The notes below the pieces were generated by a model that was not told where the DNA came from, did no database searches, and saw nothing but the letters and a program-made list of their open reading frames with translations. A DNA stretch of 64,000 nucleotides, from contig JAUSLJ010000033.1 of NCBI GenBank assembly GCA_030646715.1, positions 186,001 to 250,000 of the forward strand, written 5' to 3'. Source of the DNA: Agitococcus sp. Lineage in GTDB: Bacteria; Pseudomonadota; Gammaproteobacteria; Pseudomonadales; Moraxellaceae. This document shows positions 61,114 through 64,000 of the stretch, piece after piece. The translations under genes were made by a program, and so were the position numbers. The number at the start of each line of letters is the position of its first letter. Position 1 is the stretch's first letter.

Positions 61114-62253
61114 ATGAAAAAGTTAACACCCCATCACCTTGCCGTGGCGATGATTTCGACCATTGGCTTGACTCAAATGACTCATGCTGCCGTTGTTTTA
61201 GGTACTGTTCAAGGTTACGAAGCCAGCGTCAGCGGTTCTATACCTGTGTTTTTAGTATTGTCTGACCATGATGCTTTTGCCGCCAACAGTGACGAACAGG
61301 CGGCGCGTATTCAATCAGGTTTTAATCCTGCTAATGTGACGTTTCACGTTAAAGCCTCCACGACTGATGGTCTGACGGTATCGGCGCACGTTCAATACGA
61401 CACGCATTTACAAGGTTCGGGCACACAAAACAGTGGTTTATTAGAAAGCAGAGTCGCGGAAATACGGCTTGATGGGGCGTTTGGTTCCGTGAGTTTGGGC
61501 AAAGGTTTTGGTATTTTTAACAGTTCAGCTATTGGTGATGTTGGTAGTGGTTTAGGTGTGGGTTGGTTAGGTGGCGGTGCGGATACCGCGAATGCGACGG
61601 GCGGACATATTGGCACAGGTTATGTGTATGCCAATTTTAATCCTCATATTATCTATGCCTCGCCTGATTTTAATGGTTTTAACTGGAAGGTGGGTGCTAT
61701 TAATCCCGAAGACCCTGCGGGTTATACGAAAAAAGTCGAAACTAATATGCCGCGTCTTGAAGGGCAAATGAATTATTTAGTGGATTATAGTCATGGTGAA
61801 TTGGCTTTATGGTCGGGCTTTATGTACCAAGGCATTCATTTAAAGAGTGATAATTACGATTACACGCTATCGGGCATTGATGTCGGTATGCATTTAAAAG
61901 TGGATGCTTTAGGTGTGCGACTAGCCTACACCGATACCAAAGGAATAGGTGCAGATGGCCTTTATGGTTTTGGCGGTATTAATGATGCCGAAGTAAAAGC
62001 TAGTCAATGGTATGGTGAGCTGACCTATGTGCAAGGTAAAACCACGATTGGTGCGAGCTATGGTGAAGGTCAACAAGACGCAACAACGACTCCTGTGGGT
62101 GCAGCACTTGCGGTGACCAATAAATTAGGCATGGTGTTTGTGCATCATAAATTAACGCCAGCTTTTACGGTGGTTGGCGAGTTGCAAGATTATAGTTCGG
62201 ATGCGCAAGCGGCATATAACGCCTATATTGTTGGCGCGCAGTTTGATTTTTAG
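61114..62253 (+). CDS. Gram-negative general porin-like outer-membrane protein
   Basis: 379 residues from the ATG at 61114 (GAGG upstream). A signal peptide ends near MTHAAV. The mature part is a beta-barrel with alternating strands (VTFHVKAS, LTVSAHVQYD, VAEIRLDGAFGSVSLGKGFG). The porin signature VSLGKGFGIF is visible, and the C-terminal Phe in AQFDF is the usual barrel-assembly signal. Solute preference is unknown. A family A repeat follows. Confidence 0.85.
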   Translation: MKKLTPHHLAVAMISTIGLTQMTHAAVVLGTVQGYEASVSGSIPVFLVLSDHDAFAANSDEQAARIQSGFNPANVTFHVKASTTDGLTVSAHVQYDTHLQGSGTQNSGLLESRVAEIRLDGAFGSVSLGKGFGIFNSSAIGDVGSGLGVGWLGGGADTANATGGHIGTGYVYANFNPHIIYASPDFNGFNWKVGAINPEDPAGYTKKVETNMPRLEGQMNYLVDYSHGELALWSGFMYQGIHLKSDNYDYTLSGIDVGMHLKVDALGVRLAYTDTKGIGADGLYGFGGINDAEVKASQWYGELTYVQGKTTIGASYGEGQQDATTTPVGAALAVTNKLGMVFVHHKLTPAFTVVGELQDYSSDAQAAYNAYIVGAQFDF

Positions 62254-62254
62254 C

Positions 62255-62355
62255 AAATCCCTCCAAACCTCCCTTTGCAAAGGGAGGCTTCCCCGTGGCA
62301 TTTGCCAAAGCAAAGACATCCTCCCCTTTATTAAAAGGAAGTTAGAGGGGATTTT
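62255..62355. repeat. MITE-like palindromic repeat (family A, two units)
   Basis: Left unit AAATCCCTCC..CTTTGCAAAGGGAGG and right unit CCTCCCCTTTATTAAAAGG..TTAGAGGGGATTT point toward each other with a 28-bp middle. This is the same two-unit layout as 1711-1848, which supports treating the pair as one element. Confidence 0.75.
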
Positions 62356-62372
62356 GAAGCCAACGCTATTAT

Positions 62373-63092
62373 TTATTGCACCGCCGCCGTCAATTTTTGT
62401 AATACACCTTCTTTAATCAGTCGGTCTAGGGTTTCTTGCAACGTCGCTAAATCACCTTTGTCCATATCCACTTGGCAGGCTAAAGAGCTGAGGGTGGCTC
62501 TAAAGGTTAACACTTCTTTAGCGGCGGCTTTGCCACGTTTCTGAATAAAAAAATTGGCCGATAACACGTCAGTAGCCCACAGGTCAAAACGGTTGGCGAG
62601 TAACTTATCAATATTTTGCGCTTGGGTATTGGCTTCTTCAACGGTAAAACCAAAGCTTTTTAAATAGTCGGCATCGCCACTACCGCGTAAAACGCCTACT
62701 TTCATTTTTTTTGCATCCGCCAAAGTCAGTAGTTTTTCCTGAAAATCGGGGTGAGCAAATAGCCCTGAACGGGTCATTAATATCGGGCTAATCCATTGGT
62801 AGTCAGCCTCAATGCTTTGTGCGCGTTGCACAGGAAAGGCACAATAGTTGGCAGTGGTTTTGGCATTCAGCATTGCTCTAATTAAAGGCACTTCCACTAA
62901 TTGGTAGGGAATGTGCGCTTGCTCAAACAAGACTCTAATAATGTTAATAGCAATACCTTGAGGACGACCATTGTCAGTTATCGAGAACGGTGGATTGGCA
63001 GCAAATGCCAGTGTATAAGGCTTCGGCGCGGCATGGCTGGCCATGCTTAACCATAAACATCCCCAAAGGCTAATACTTAAGACTGTTTTCAT
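62373..63092 (-). CDS. periplasmic solute-binding protein, family 3
   Basis: 239 residues. A signal peptide ends near ASHAAPK, and the SBP_bac_3 fold follows (LAFAANPPFSITDNGRPQGIAI; KKMKVGVLRGSGDADYLKSFG; RFDLWATDVLSANF). It is of the amino-acid-type or orphan signalling class. Its start overlaps the stop of the next upstream gene by 23 bp. No permease is visible in the window. Confidence 0.85.
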   Translation of the reverse strand: MKTVLSISLWGCLWLSMASHAAPKPYTLAFAANPPFSITDNGRPQGIAINIIRVLFEQAHIPYQLVEVPLIRAMLNAKTTANYCAFPVQRAQSIEADYQWISPILMTRSGLFAHPDFQEKLLTLADAKKMKVGVLRGSGDADYLKSFGFTVEEANTQAQNIDKLLANRFDLWATDVLSANFFIQKRGKAAAKEVLTFRATLSSLACQVDMDKGDLATLQETLDRLIKEGVLQKLTAAVQ

Positions 63093-64000
63093 AGCTTTGG
63101 GTCTCGCCTTTGGGTTTTTCGTTGGTTAATTTGGGAAAAGGTGCAGTGCCTTTGTTATACCAAAAACTTAGAGGCATTTTCGCGTTGAGCTTGGGTGTGC
63201 ATTTGCTCATGCCTTTTTGCTGAAGTTGCGCTAACAGGCTGTCAGCTTGTTGCGCCATATTATCTAATGCTGTTTGTACAGGCACTTCACCACGAATCGC
63301 GGCGCCCATATTCTTCCACCAAATAGGTGCCATGCTTGGATAGTCGGGAATATTTGTTCCTGTTGGTGTCCAGCGTTTGCGTGCGGGGCTACGATAAAAC
63401 TCCACTAAACCGCCCAGTTTAGGCGCGGCCTTAGTCATGGCGGCCGAATTAATATCGGACTCACGTATGGGCGTTAAGCCAACTAAGGTTTTTTTCAACG
63501 ATACGGATTTAGAGACGGCAAATTGTGCATACAACCATGCGGCTTTCATATTGTCTGGTGGTGTGCCTTTCACTAATGTCCACGCCCCGACATCTTGATA
63601 ACCGAGCTTAACCCCTGTTTTCCAATAAGCCCCTTTTGGTGAGGGTGCCATGCGCCATTTGGGTGTGCCATCGGCATTAGTCACGGGTAAGTTGGGCTTA
63701 GTCATGGCGGCGGTAAAGGCGGTGTACCAAAAAATTTGCTGAGCAATATTGCCTTGTGAGGGCACAGCACCTGCAGTGCTAAAATCCATTTGTTTGGCTT
63801 CTGGTGGGGCATATTTATTTAACCAATCAATAAATTTATTCACCGAATAAGCGGCAGCCGCGCCATTCATATCACCGCCACGTTCCACAGAAGCACCCAC
63901 AGGCGTACAACCTTCAACACGGACACCCCAATCATCGACAGGTTTACCATTGGGTAAGCCTTTATCGCCAGCACCTGCCATCGAAAACCATGCATCAGAA
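63070..64000 (-). CDS. ABC-type sugar/solute-binding protein, family 1, 5' end outside the window
   Basis: At least 310 residues; the frame is open to the window edge (SDAWFSMAGAG precedes the first internal Met), so the true start lies beyond. The sequence is of the large extracellular solute-binding type (GDMNGAAAAYSVNKFIDWLN; KGAYWKTGVKLGYQDVGAW; AAWLYAQFAVSK). It ends with two Cys-free loops and YENSLKY. Transport genes for it would lie outside the window. It is translationally linked to the family 3 protein. Confidence 0.85.
   Translation of the reverse strand, partial: SDAWFSMAGAGDKGLPNGKPVDDWGVRVEGCTPVGASVERGGDMNGAAAAYSVNKFIDWLNKYAPPEAKQMDFSTAGAVPSQGNIAQQIFWYTAFTAAMTKPNLPVTNADGTPKWRMAPSPKGAYWKTGVKLGYQDVGAWTLVKGTPPDNMKAAWLYAQFAVSKSVSLKKTLVGLTPIRESDINSAAMTKAAPKLGGLVEFYRSPARKRWTPTGTNIPDYPSMAPIWWKNMGAAIRGEVPVQTALDNMAQQADSLLAQLQQKGMSKCTPKLNAKMPLSFWYNKGTAPFPKLTNEKPKGETQSYENSLKY

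Overview
The window looks like chromosomal DNA of a gammaproteobacterium, probably Pseudomonadales (Moraxellaceae-like). The pointers are trxA next to rho with ppx divergent, a DesT-type regulator divergent from a ferredoxin-reductase/acyl-desaturase pair, PyrE, GshB and cytochrome c5 of gammaproteobacterial type, and a Pf-like filamentous prophage. This placement is inference from gene content; no rRNA is present. Base composition is AT-leaning, and short palindromic repeats of at least four families sit between many genes.

Region by region. 1-5.4 kb: end of a PAS-GGDEF-EAL protein, a methyltransferase, xthA, pyrE-gshB and a cytochrome c5. 5.6-14.1 kb: two tandem pairs on the minus strand, each a TPR plus outer-membrane-barrel gene followed by a large FecR-domain protein with TbpB-like barrel modules. 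These are candidate type XI (Slam-like) exporter/cargo pairs. 14.3-17.5 kb: a DesT/FabR-like repressor and the divergent desaturase operon, with two near-consensus operators covering a sigma70 promoter. 17.6-34.8 kb: housekeeping and metabolic genes (rho, trxA, ppx, hydrolase, TPR-methyltransferase, gpmI, nucleosidase-apt, ctp protease, MFS exporter with LysR regulator). 34.8-37.3 kb: a bufferin cluster (bufABCD) for a modified metal-binding peptide, with an ECF-like promoter. 37.5-40.6 kb: a tight operon of DedA, ATP-grasp, OlsB-like acyltransferase and DinB-like genes with no known joint function. 41.5-44.5 kb: hisB-H-A-F.

45.0-55.8 kb: an apparently complete Pf-like inovirus prophage of about 10.7 kb in the 3' half of tRNA-Phe. 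Its order is int, rep, zot, pVI, pIII, two tiny coat genes, a membrane protein, an SSB-like gene, small genes, an excisionase-like gene and a divergent repressor. The accessory end carries a coiled-coil membrane protein with a decayed second copy, a proteasome-beta-like Ntn-hydrolase candidate and a YafO-type toxin-antitoxin pair. 55.8-58.1 kb is a scar between the prophage attR and a third, decayed tRNA-Phe copy; it holds an orphan CheB esterase, a broken Fic gene and an array of 19-bp repeats like IS21 ends. 58.2-64 kb: a hybrid sensor kinase, a porin and two periplasmic solute-binding proteins, the last cut by the window end.

The items most worth following up are the duplicated FecR/TPR-barrel pairs, the Ntn-hydrolase-like prophage gene, the DedA/ATP-grasp/acyltransferase/DinB operon, and the layered att sites that record successive integrations at one tRNA.
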